From: Mariprofundus sp. KV
Lineage (GTDB): Bacteria; Pseudomonadota; Zetaproteobacteria; Mariprofundales; Mariprofundaceae
Assembly (NCBI RefSeq): GCF_013387475.1
Contig: NZ_VWNB01000008.1
Location: 1-64,000 of the forward strand
Length of the DNA: 64,000 bases
Direction: 5' to 3'
Part shown: one piece after another, positions 55,118-62,595 of the stretch
Layout: each line of letters starts with the position of its first letter
Position numbering within the stretch: the stretch's first letter is position 1
The notes under the pieces: generated by a model
Seen by the model: the letters and a program-made list of their open reading frames with translations, nothing else
Told to the model about the DNA's origin: nothing
The model's database searches: none
Made by a program: the position numbers and the translations under genes

Positions 55118-56736
55118 GATCAGTTCGTACCCTTCTGACTTTTGCTTTTCTACTGCTACTGACCTCATCTGCACTCAGCGCAGAGGCAGGCATGGTCGTG
55201 GCCGCCCAGAAGAGTGCTGCCGAGGCAGGAGTTGAGATGTTAAAAAAGGGCGGTAACGCCTTTGATGCGGCAGCAGCCACAGCGTTGGCTCTGGGTGTTG
55301 TTGAGCCCGGATCGTCGGGCATTGGCGGAGGCGGTTTCTTTCTGCTCTATATCGCCAAGGAGAAGCGTTATGTGATGCTGGATGCGCGCGAGACCTCACC
55401 GGGTCTTGCTGGCAAAGGCGAAGTCTATGCGACGCAATCCAGTGTTGACGGGCCACAATCAGCAGGAGTGCCGGGTCTGGCTGCCGGAGTCGATCATCTT
55501 GTTAGCCGTTACGGGAAATTGAGCCGAAAAGCGATCACCCGGCCAGCCATTGATCTGGCCAGAGATGGTTTTGAGGTCGGGCCTCGATTGAGATCAATGC
55601 TGAACTGGCGCGGCAAAGTCTTTAATGAGACAGGGCGTAACATTTTCATATCCGGCCAACAGATCAAGCAGGAGGCGCTGGCTGATACACTTGCCCGCTT
55701 TGCCAAAGGTGGATCTGAAGAGTTCTATCGCGGTGAAACAGCCGGGCGACTGATTGCAGATATGAAACGTGATGGTGGTTTGATTCGCGAAGCTGATATG
55801 GCCGCCTATCGGGTCATTGAACGCACGCCTGTCACCTTCGATTATAAGAACTATCGGGTGATCTCTGCACCACTGCCATCATCCGGTGGTATGACGCTGG
55901 CGCATGTGTTCGGGCAGCTGAAAAATGATGATCTCAAAGCAATGGAGCGGACTGATCGGGTTCATCTGCTTGTCGAAGCTATGAAGCGCGCCTACCTGGA
56001 TCGTAATGCACATATGGGTGACAGTGATTTCGTCGATATTCCAGACCTTCTGAATGCGGATCGTTTGCAGCAATTGAGGGTTGGCATCCGCATGGATCGT
56101 GCTACGCCCAGCAGCGAGCTTGGCAGCACTACTGATGCCATAGGGCCGGGCACTGACACAACTCACTTCTCTGTCATCGATAGCGAAGGCAATATGGTTT
56201 CAGCCACGCTCTCAATCAACTACGCCTTCGGCTCCGGTTATGTCTCTCCCTCTACCGGTATTTTAATGAATGATGAGATGGATGATTTTGCCACCCGCCC
56301 CGGCAAACCCAACGCCTACGGCTTGGTGCAGAGTTCAGCCAATGCTGTTGCACCGGGTAAACGCATGCTCAGCTCCATGACCCCGACCTTTGTGATCGGC
56401 CCTGATCGCACCTTTATTGTCGGCACTCCCGGCGGTTCACGCATTATCTCGATGGTACTGCTGGCGAGCCTCGGTTTTATGCTTGATGAGAGTGCTCCAG
56501 CCGACTGGGTGAATGCTCCGCGCTATCATCACCAGTTTTTGCCCGATGTTATTCAGCATGAACAGGGTGCATTTACAGCAGAACTAACCTCCGAACTCCA
56601 GAGTCGTGGGCACATTTTCAAGCCGATGAATCGCCAGTACGGCAATATGCACGCGATAGTCCTCGATAGAAAATCAGGCCAGCTTACCGGACTTACAGAT
56701 GCCCGTGGCGAAGGTGTTTCAATCACAGAAAAGTAG
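55114..56736 (+). CDS. ggt: gamma-glutamyltransferase
   Basis: A 540-residue periplasmic enzyme: signal peptide (ending SSALSA), KSAAEAGVEMLKKGGNAFDAAAATALALGVVEPGSSGIGGGGF, and the autocatalytic processing site DTTHFSVID with the nucleophile Thr about residue 349. The small subunit follows, with FGSGYVSPSTGILMNDEMDDF, SSMTPTFVI and GTPGGSRI. It hydrolyses or transfers the glutamyl group of glutathione. It overlaps mutY by four bases. Confidence 0.95.
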   Translation: MRSVRTLLTFAFLLLLTSSALSAEAGMVVAAQKSAAEAGVEMLKKGGNAFDAAAATALALGVVEPGSSGIGGGGFFLLYIAKEKRYVMLDARETSPGLAGKGEVYATQSSVDGPQSAGVPGLAAGVDHLVSRYGKLSRKAITRPAIDLARDGFEVGPRLRSMLNWRGKVFNETGRNIFISGQQIKQEALADTLARFAKGGSEEFYRGETAGRLIADMKRDGGLIREADMAAYRVIERTPVTFDYKNYRVISAPLPSSGGMTLAHVFGQLKNDDLKAMERTDRVHLLVEAMKRAYLDRNAHMGDSDFVDIPDLLNADRLQQLRVGIRMDRATPSSELGSTTDAIGPGTDTTHFSVIDSEGNMVSATLSINYAFGSGYVSPSTGILMNDEMDDFATRPGKPNAYGLVQSSANAVAPGKRMLSSMTPTFVIGPDRTFIVGTPGGSRIISMVLLASLGFMLDESAPADWVNAPRYHHQFLPDVIQHEQGAFTAELTSELQSRGHIFKPMNRQYGNMHAIVLDRKSGQLTGLTDARGEGVSITEK

Positions 56737-56740
56737 GGTG

Positions 56741-57211
56741 TCAGCTATCACTCAAGGCTGAAAGCACGGCATTCCATGCTGCTGCTAAGTTCTTTCGATT
56801 ATAACCACCGCCACCAAGGGCGATGATGCGGCGCTGGCTGAATTCATCTGCGATTCTGCAGAGGCTGGCGGCGGCGAGGGCGTGGGATTTTGGTGTGAGC
56901 TGCATATGGGTGATCGGGTCTCCGGCTATGGAGTCAGCACCGCACTGAAAGATGATGAATTCCGGATTGAATGCGCGGATAAAAGCTTCGGCTTCGGGCC
57001 AGATATTGAGGAAATCAGCATCGTTTGCACCGGGTCGCATCGGCAGATTCAGTTTGGTGCCTTTTGCAGCTCCTCTGCCTGTTTCATCAGCGAAACCCGT
57101 ACCGGGATAGAGGTGGGCACCATCCTCGTGGAGATCGACAACACATAGATCGGCATCATTTTCAAAGGCGTAGAAGACGCCATCGCCGTGGTGGGCATCG
57201 ATATCGCCATT
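56741..57211 (-). pseudogene. histone-deacetylase-family (AcuC-like) gene, 5' truncated
   Basis: Reading leftwards from about 57211 the frame gives GDIDAHHGDGVFYAFEND, then DLHEDGAHLYPGTGFADETG, MRPGANDADFLNIWPEAEAFI, FQCGADSIAGDPI and IALGGGGYNRKNLAAAW. This is the C-terminal 60% of a class II HDAC/acetoin-utilisation family protein, with the catalytic DxDxHHGDG motif at the very edge. Directly upstream in frame stand two stops (TAA TAA), and the normal N-terminal half (about 120 residues) is absent. The gene was probably cut by arrival of the hsd island. A shorter internal Met (57040) exists but would lack the active site. Confidence 0.85.
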
Positions 57212-57230
57212 TTATTATGTTTGAAAAATA

Positions 57231-57282
57231 GTTGCATCGCTAAACCATTATATAGACTTCTATAATCGAGTTTTTATGCAAC
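57231..57282. repeat. 52-bp symmetric dyad beside the island junction
   Basis: GTTGCAT (57231-57237) mirrors ATGCAAC (57276-57282), and ATTATA (57247-57252) mirrors TATAAT (57261-57266), with equal 9-base gaps on both sides and an 8-base centre. It begins 20 bases from the truncated HDAC gene. A related half, TTGAAAA-N2-GTTGCA, recurs at 57305-57319 (compare TTGAAAA-N3-GTTGCA at 57221-57236). It could be an attachment or terminal element of the island, or an operator. No gene is seen here. Confidence 0.6.
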
Positions 57283-57407
57283 CGGATAACACCCTTCTGA
57301 TTGATTGAAAATGGTTGCAAAAGTGAGATGAAAAAACTGTGGTGATTTCAGCGTGGCATATATTAACTGGGTGCAATTATTGCTTTGGTTTTCGCTTCAC
57401 CGTGCCG

Positions 57408-57642
57408 GTTGCCTCAAGGCAACTGTCCAACATTGGACAGTGATAAAATAAACGAAAAGAGCTTGTCCACGGCTGGACAGTCGAAAGTTGCCTCAAGGCA
57501 ACTGTCCAACATTGGACAGTGATAAAATAAATGGAAAGAGCTTGTCCACGCTTGGACAAGCTCCTGAGACTGAGCGTATTGAGGTTTTGTCCACGACTGG
57601 ACAGATGAAAGTTGTCACGTGGCAACTACCCATCGATGGCAC
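57408..57642. repeat. ordered palindrome array (TGTCCA-N4-TGGACA and GTTGCC-N4-GGCAAC)
   Basis: Five exact TGTCCA-N4-TGGACA palindromes start at 57424, 57464, 57503, 57543 and 57588 (spacing 40, 39, 40 and 45). GTTGCC-N4-GGCAAC palindromes start at 57408 and 57487, with a one-mismatch third copy at 57611 followed by a decayed sixth TGTCCA-type site (57627-57642). The first 45 bases of the 79-bp unit at 57408 recur identically at 57487. Both palindrome types have 6-bp arms and a 4-base centre. The array lies in the 654-bp gap (57212-57865) that separates the broken HDAC gene from hsdM; short frames across it are repetitive and unconvincing as proteins. Confidence 0.9.
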
Positions 57643-57744
57643 CTATGGGATAATTGATACAGGTGTTATTTGGAAAAACAGTTGCTGATATTCACACTGT
57701 TGCAGGTATGCGCGCTTAAAGAGGTGTATTCCAGTGTAAATGTA

Positions 57745-57777
57745 GGTGTAAAGTGTAATTACACTAGGATTTACACC
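57745..57777. promoter_or_regulatory. nested palindrome upstream of hsdM
   Basis: A perfect 14-bp palindrome, AGTGTAATTACACT (57752-57765), sits inside a wider inverted repeat, GGTGTAAA (57745-57752) and TTTACACC (57770-57777). The motif GTGTAA also occurs at 57734-57739. It lies 30 bases upstream of the likely hsdM promoter and looks like an operator for a dimeric regulator, whose gene is not visible. Confidence 0.6.
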
Positions 57778-57807
57778 CCCCCATGATTGAGGTTTAGAGG
57801 GCAGTCA

Positions 57808-57835
57808 TTCACGTTATCAAAATCTCTGCTACACT
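57808..57835 (+). promoter_or_regulatory. likely promoter of the hsd-CBASS operon
   Basis: TTCACG (57808-57813), a 16-base spacer and TACACT (57830-57835) form a fair sigma-70 promoter 30 bases before the hsdM start. The leader then carries GGGGAGAGAG as ribosome site. Confidence 0.5.
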
Positions 57836-57865
57836 AGCGAAGATAGGGACATGGGGAGAGAGTAG

Positions 57866-59488
57866 ATGCAGTGGATTGCACCATCTGAGAAAGATCAGGC
57901 AAACAATACATTAGAGAAAAGGCTTTGGGATGCAGCCGATCAGTTTCGGGCCAATTCTGGGCTGACTGCAGCGCAGTATTCCGCCCCAGTTTTGGGTATG
58001 ATCTTTCTGCGCTTTGCCGAAACCCGTTTTGAGCAGCGTCGTGCCGAGCTGGATGCTGCCGGCGCATCGTCGCGGCGCTCCGGTTCCCGTGTGGATGATC
58101 CTGCCGCTTATCATGCTGAAAGTGTCATGTATCTGCCTGAGACTGCCCGTTTCGCGCATCTGCTGGCCATGCCGGAAGGTGGCAATATCGGCCAGGCGAT
58201 CAATGATGCGATGGCCGAGGTGGAGAAGTTTAATCCTCAGCTTGCCGGTGTGTTGCCACGCTCCTATCAGCTGTTCGAAAGCACTCTGCTGAAGGATATT
58301 CTGAAGAAGGTCTCCGAGATTCCGGTCAGTCTCGAATACGATGCCTTTGGTCGCATCTACGAATACTTCCTCGGCGCATTCGCCCGCACTGAGGGGCAGA
58401 AGGGTGGTGAGTTCTATACGCCATCCTCCATCGTTCGCCTTCTGGTCGAGGTGATCGAACCCTTCCACGGCAAGGTGCTTGATCCCGCTTGTGGTTCCGG
58501 TGGTATGTTTGTGCAGTCCGCCCGCTTTGTTTCCGAGCATCACAAGTCAGCAGCCGATGAGTTATTTATCCACGGTGTTGAGAAGACCGACGAAACTGGT
58601 CGTTTGGCTCGCATGAACCTCTCCATTCACGGTCTTGAGGGGGATATCCGCCACGGTGGTCATATCAACTCCTATTACGATGATCCCCACAGTGCCGTCG
58701 GCCAGTTCGATTTTGTGTTGGCTAATCCGCCGTTCAATGTGAATGCCGTGGATAAGGAGCGGCTGGAATCCGATGTCGGCGAAGGTCGTCGCTATCCCTT
58801 CGGACTTCCGCGCACCGACAACGGCAACTACCTCTGGATTCAGCTCTTTTACTCCAGCCTGAACGATCAGGGCCGTGCCGGCTTCGTGATGGCCAATTCT
58901 GCTGCCGATGCCCGCTCCTCAGAGATGGAGCTGCGCCGCCAACTGATTGAAGCCAAGGGTGTTGATGTGATGGTTGCCGTTGGCCCGAACATGTTCTACA
59001 CCGTAACGCTGCCCTGCACCCTCTGGTTCCTCGACAAGGGTAAGAAGGGAACCCCTCGCGAGGATCAGGTGCTGTTCATCGATGCTCGCCATATCTATCG
59101 CCAGATTGACCGTGCCCATCGCGACTGGACGGAGGCACAGAGCAGCTTCATCGCCAATGTCGTGCGTCTCTATCGCGGCGAATATGTTGATCTCACACTG
59201 GGTGGCGAAGAGACAGAAGCGAAGCTAAAAGAGGTGTTCGGTGATGCACCTGCATATGCTGATATCCCCGGTCTCTGCAAAGCGGCTACGCTTGCTGAGA
59301 TAGAGGCACAGGGTTGGAGTCTTAATCCCGGTCGCTATGTCGGTGTCGCCCCCGGCGAAGATCTGAGCGATGAGGATTTCAAGGAAAAACTCGAAGCCCT
59401 CAACGAAGAGTTGGAAGTGCTCAATTCGGAGGCGCGTGAATTAGAAGCGGTCATTGCAGCCAATGTGGCAGAGATATTGGCTGCATGA
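57866..59488 (+). CDS. hsdM: type I restriction-modification methyltransferase subunit
   Basis: A 540-residue HsdM. The N-terminal helical domain ([23 protein letters not shown], then [12 protein letters not shown]) is followed by the N6-adenine methylase: [24 protein letters not shown] motif [10 protein letters not shown] and catalytic motif ANPPFN (NPPF). The C-terminal coiled coil ([27 protein letters not shown]) probably contacts HsdS. It methylates the host sites specified by HsdS. Four-base overlap with hsdS. Base composition is like the host genes, unlike the following cassette. Confidence 0.95.
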   Translation: MQWIAPSEKDQANNTLEKRLWDAADQFRANSGLTAAQYSAPVLGMIFLRFAETRFEQRRAELDAAGASSRRSGSRVDDPAAYHAESVMYLPETARFAHLLAMPEGGNIGQAINDAMAEVEKFNPQLAGVLPRSYQLFESTLLKDILKKVSEIPVSLEYDAFGRIYEYFLGAFARTEGQKGGEFYTPSSIVRLLVEVIEPFHGKVLDPACGSGGMFVQSARFVSEHHKSAADELFIHGVEKTDETGRLARMNLSIHGLEGDIRHGGHINSYYDDPHSAVGQFDFVLANPPFNVNAVDKERLESDVGEGRRYPFGLPRTDNGNYLWIQLFYSSLNDQGRAGFVMANSAADARSSEMELRRQLIEAKGVDVMVAVGPNMFYTVTLPCTLWFLDKGKKGTPREDQVLFIDARHIYRQIDRAHRDWTEAQSSFIANVVRLYRGEYVDLTLGGEETEAKLKEVFGDAPAYADIPGLCKAATLAEIEAQGWSLNPGRYVGVAPGEDLSDEDFKEKLEALNEELEVLNSEARELEAVIAANVAEILAA

Positions 59489-60810
59489 TAACGATTAGCG
59501 ATCCATTGCGTGCCTTTGCAGAGAAGCTACCTTTAGATTGGCAATTGTTGCCGTTCAACGCGATGCTTTCAGAGCCTGTCCGCAACGGAATTTACAAGAA
59601 GAAAGAATTTCACGGAAAAGGAACTCGTGTTGTAAATATGGGTGAACTTTTTGGGTTCGATTTCATCTCTGCGCAAGAAATGAAGAGAGTTGAATTGACG
59701 GCAGTTGAGGAACGGAAATCAGGCCTGAAAGATGGGGATCTTCTCTTTGCTCGCCGTTCATTGGTTTTCGAGGGCGCAGGGAAATGTTCATTGGTTGTTA
59801 ATCCGTCGGAACTCCTCACCTTCGAATCATCTATTATTCGAGCACGGCCAAATCGGCAAGTCGCCGAGCCTAGGTTTCTGTTCTATCTTTTTTCTTCGCC
59901 GCTTGGCCGAGCGATAATTGCCTCAATTGCAACACGAACGGCGGTGTCTGGAATTAGAGGGAGCGATTTGATGGGGGTTGGGTTGCCACTTCCCCCTCTG
60001 ACTACTCAACGGCGCATTGCGGGGATATTGTCGGCCTATGATGAGCTGATCGAAAACAACCAGCGGCGGATCAGGATTCTGGAAGAGATGGCGCGCAGCC
60101 TTTGCCGCGAATGGTTCGTCCATTTCCGCTATCCCGGCCATGAGGAAGTCCCCCTCGTTGATTCCCCCCTTGGACCCATTCCGCAAGGGTGGGAGGTGAA
60201 GCAAGTTAAAGACTTTGGAAAGGTGATCACGGGAAAAACGCCAAGCAAATCTAACCCAGCGTTTTACGGTGAGGATAACCAATTCGTAAAAACCCCGGAT
60301 ATGCATGGAAACATGTTCATTCTAGATACAGTAGATCGACTTTCTGATGCAGGGGCCTTGTCCCAAACAAATAAAACACTCCCCGTTGGCTCCATTTGCG
60401 TGAGCTGTATTGGAACCATTGGTGTGGTTTCTCTGACAACTGAAGAATGTCAGACGAATCAGCAGATTAATTCCGTGGCCCTGAACAGTTCTGAACATAG
60501 AGAATACCTCTACTTTTGCCTTCAAGGGTCAAAGCAGAGACTTGAGAATTTAGGTTCCAATGGCGCAACGATGGGCAACGTCAATAAGGGTAAGTTTGAG
60601 GCTATGGAGATTATTTCCCCACCAAGTGACTTGTTGATTAACTACCACCGCCTTGTGGTGCCAATATTTTCTGAAATCCTCAGGGCCTCTCGGCTCAGTG
60701 GAAACTTACGGCAGGCTCGCGACCTGCTACTGCCGAAGCTATTAAGTGGTCAGATTAGTGTTCAGCAATGCTCTCTAACTTCGGAGGATTTGTATGCCGC
60801 GAACAGTTGA
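59485..60810 (+). CDS. hsdS: type I restriction-modification specificity subunit
   Basis: A 441-residue HsdS with two target-recognition domains (about 15-170 and 230-395). Each ends in a conserved helical spacer: [38 protein letters not shown] in the centre and [24 protein letters not shown] at the end. The central phrase [14 protein letters not shown] and [23 protein letters not shown] begin the second half. It fixes the bipartite DNA target. The target domains are more A+T-rich than the spacers, as usual for shuffled domains. Its last 17 bases overlap the CD-NTase gene. Confidence 0.93.
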   Translation: MITISDPLRAFAEKLPLDWQLLPFNAMLSEPVRNGIYKKKEFHGKGTRVVNMGELFGFDFISAQEMKRVELTAVEERKSGLKDGDLLFARRSLVFEGAGKCSLVVNPSELLTFESSIIRARPNRQVAEPRFLFYLFSSPLGRAIIASIATRTAVSGIRGSDLMGVGLPLPPLTTQRRIAGILSAYDELIENNQRRIRILEEMARSLCREWFVHFRYPGHEEVPLVDSPLGPIPQGWEVKQVKDFGKVITGKTPSKSNPAFYGEDNQFVKTPDMHGNMFILDTVDRLSDAGALSQTNKTLPVGSICVSCIGTIGVVSLTTEECQTNQQINSVALNSSEHREYLYFCLQGSKQRLENLGSNGATMGNVNKGKFEAMEIISPPSDLLINYHRLVVPIFSEILRASRLSGNLRQARDLLLPKLLSGQISVQQCSLTSEDLYAANS

Positions 60811-61666
60811 CGAAGGATTTAAGGACTTTTTAACTAAACTCACGCCTTCTGCTATAGAGTCAGAAGCGGTGAAGAAGCACCGTGCCTCTATTAAAGCTTG
60901 CTTGGAAGCCAGCTATAAAATGAATCGCTTTGTTCGAATAGGCTCCTTTGGAAATGGAACGAGCATAGCGGGCTACAGTGATGTGGATTATCTAGCGAGC
61001 CTCCCAACAAGCCAGTTGAATCAGAATTCAACTTATACGCTGTCAAAAGTTAAAACCACACTGGATACCAGATTCCCTCGAACAGGAGTCCAAGTAAGCT
61101 GCCCTGCTGTTGCAATACCATTTGGGACCAAGGCAGCGGAACACACAGAGATCGTGCCTGCGGACTTTGTTAATGAAGACGAATACTACAAAATATATGA
61201 AATCGCAGACTGCTCTGGAGGGTGGATGCGCGTATGTCCAGATGCTCATAATGCCTATAGTAATTATGCTAATTCTGAACGGGGTGGGAAAGCCAAGCCG
61301 CTGATTAGATTTATTAAAGCCTGGAAGTATTATTGCAATGTCCCCATTTCATCTTTTTATTTAGAAATGCAAACAGCTAAATATGCTTTAGGAGAGGATG
61401 TCATTGTTTATGCCATTGATGTGAAGAGGGTGTTGAAAATGCTGTTGGACAGTGAACTGGCAATGATGCAAGACCCTATGGGACGTTCGGGCTACATTGT
61501 CCCATGTAAGACCGAAGCCATGAAACAAGATGCATTATCCAAACTTCAGATTGCTGTCTCCAGAGCTGAAAAGGCGCTTGCTGCTGATAGCGCTACCAAG
61601 ACATCCGATGCATTTTATTGGTGGCGGTTACTATATAATGACCAGTTCCCAACATACTACTACTGA
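60794..61666 (+). CDS. CBASS CD-NTase (SMODS-family cyclic oligonucleotide synthase)
   Basis: A 290-residue nucleotidyltransferase. The active site is GSFGNGTSIAGYSDVDYLA: Gly50-Ser51 of the helix N-cap and metal ligands Asp63 and Asp65. The third acidic residue is probably Glu119 in HTEIVPADF. The C-terminal helical domain LIRFIKAWKYYCNVPISSFYLEM is typical of the SMODS group. Such enzymes sense phage infection and make cyclic di- or trinucleotides. A GGAGG site precedes ATG 60794, which lies inside the hsdS end; its stop overlaps the effector start (TGATG). Visibly A+T-richer than hsdM. Nucleobase specificity and clade cannot be told by eye; an OAS/poly(A)-like NTase is a less likely alternative. 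Confidence 0.88.
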   Translation: MPRTVDEGFKDFLTKLTPSAIESEAVKKHRASIKACLEASYKMNRFVRIGSFGNGTSIAGYSDVDYLASLPTSQLNQNSTYTLSKVKTTLDTRFPRTGVQVSCPAVAIPFGTKAAEHTEIVPADFVNEDEYYKIYEIADCSGGWMRVCPDAHNAYSNYANSERGGKAKPLIRFIKAWKYYCNVPISSFYLEMQTAKYALGEDVIVYAIDVKRVLKMLLDSELAMMQDPMGRSGYIVPCKTEAMKQDALSKLQIAVSRAEKALAADSATKTSDAFYWWRLLYNDQFPTYYY

Positions 61667-62595
61667 TGAACAATATTCCTGAAGAGCAAAACTCTCCCAA
61701 ACAACTTGATCGATTAGCTGCTCAAAGAAATCTTTATGCGACGGCAAAAAAGATATTTGGAGTACAAATTACTCTGGCAGCTCCCATTGCAATAGTTTGG
61801 ACTATTTCAGTTTTGGTTGATCGTAGCATTGTGGGTTATGCTGCTATTTGGGGTTTGACCGTTGTTCTTTCAGACATTCTGTTTCTCACGCCATGGCAAA
61901 AACGTTTGAGAGCTAAGGCCGCTAAGATTCAAGAGCTGTTTGATTGTGATGTTCTTCAGATGCCATGGAATGAAATTAAGGCTGGCCCCCCCCCAGCACC
62001 AGAGGAAGTCAAAGAGCAGTCTGATAGATACAAAAAAGTTGAAGGTAAGCATCCAACACTTGTAAACTGGTATGCCCCCGTGGTTGGAGAGCTTCCAATA
62101 GCAATGGCTAGGCTGGTTTGCCAGAGGACTAATTGTTGGTGGGATGCTACTCAGAGAAAGCGCTATGCTGCATGGATACTAGGCATCATTTTATTCATTT
62201 TGCTGTTAATTGTTGGAATAGGTTTATTTGGAGGTCTGACTGTTGAGGCGCTTTTCCTTGGGGCAATACTACCTCTTGCGCCAGCCATTACCGTTGGAGT
62301 TAGACAGTTCCTTGAACAGATGGAGTCAGCCCAAAGACTCGATGAGTTAAGAAATCATGCCGAGGGAATTTGGGCTGCTGCATGTTGCAATCCAGATTCA
62401 CCAGAATTTGCCCTTAAATCTAGGTCGTTACAAAATGAAATTTTTGATAACCGAAAACGAACCCCTTTAGTTTTTGATTGGATATTTAAGCTCTTTAGAG
62501 ATAAGTACGAGGACCAGATGAATTATAGTGCTGAAGAATTGGTGCAAGAGGCAAGCAGAAGTATAAATTCATACGGCAGCGGAACCAATGTCTGA
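61666..62595 (+). CDS. S-4TM family putative pore-forming CBASS effector
   Basis: A 309-residue membrane protein with four helices in two pairs: about 31-52 and 54-77, then 167-189 and 191-211. A cytoplasmic middle region carries IQELFDCDVLQMPWNEIKAG, the diagnostic stretch of S-4TM proteins; a soluble helical tail (about 215-309) follows. S-4TM proteins are predicted to permeabilise the membrane when bound by a cyclic nucleotide, killing the infected cell. One-base overlap with the CD-NTase stop and eight-base overlap with hsdR place it in one transcript. A+T-rich like its partner. No Cap2/Cap3, HORMA or TRIP13 genes are present, so the unit would be a minimal (type I) CBASS. Confidence 0.87.
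   Translation: MNNIPEEQNSPKQLDRLAAQRNLYATAKKIFGVQITLAAPIAIVWTISVLVDRSIVGYAAIWGLTVVLSDILFLTPWQKRLRAKAAKIQELFDCDVLQMPWNEIKAGPPPAPEEVKEQSDRYKKVEGKHPTLVNWYAPVVGELPIAMARLVCQRTNCWWDATQRKRYAAWILGIILFILLLIVGIGLFGGLTVEALFLGAILPLAPAITVGVRQFLEQMESAQRLDELRNHAEGIWAAACCNPDSPEFALKSRSLQNEIFDNRKRTPLVFDWIFKLFRDKYEDQMNYSAEELVQEASRSINSYGSGTNV

Noticed and set aside
57408-57642. CRISPR array
   Set aside because: The 39-40 bp period is suggestive, but the would-be spacers are themselves repeated (identical over the first 45 bases of the 79-bp unit) and every unit is built of palindromes; no cas genes are near.
57377-57688. Short reading frames across the palindrome array on both strands
   Set aside because: They translate the repeats into repetitive, low-quality peptides, have no ribosome site and no recognisable family.
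60794-62595. Type II or III CBASS
   Set aside because: No E1/E2-JAB (Cap2/Cap3) or HORMA/TRIP13 genes flank the pair; hsdS and hsdR directly adjoin it.
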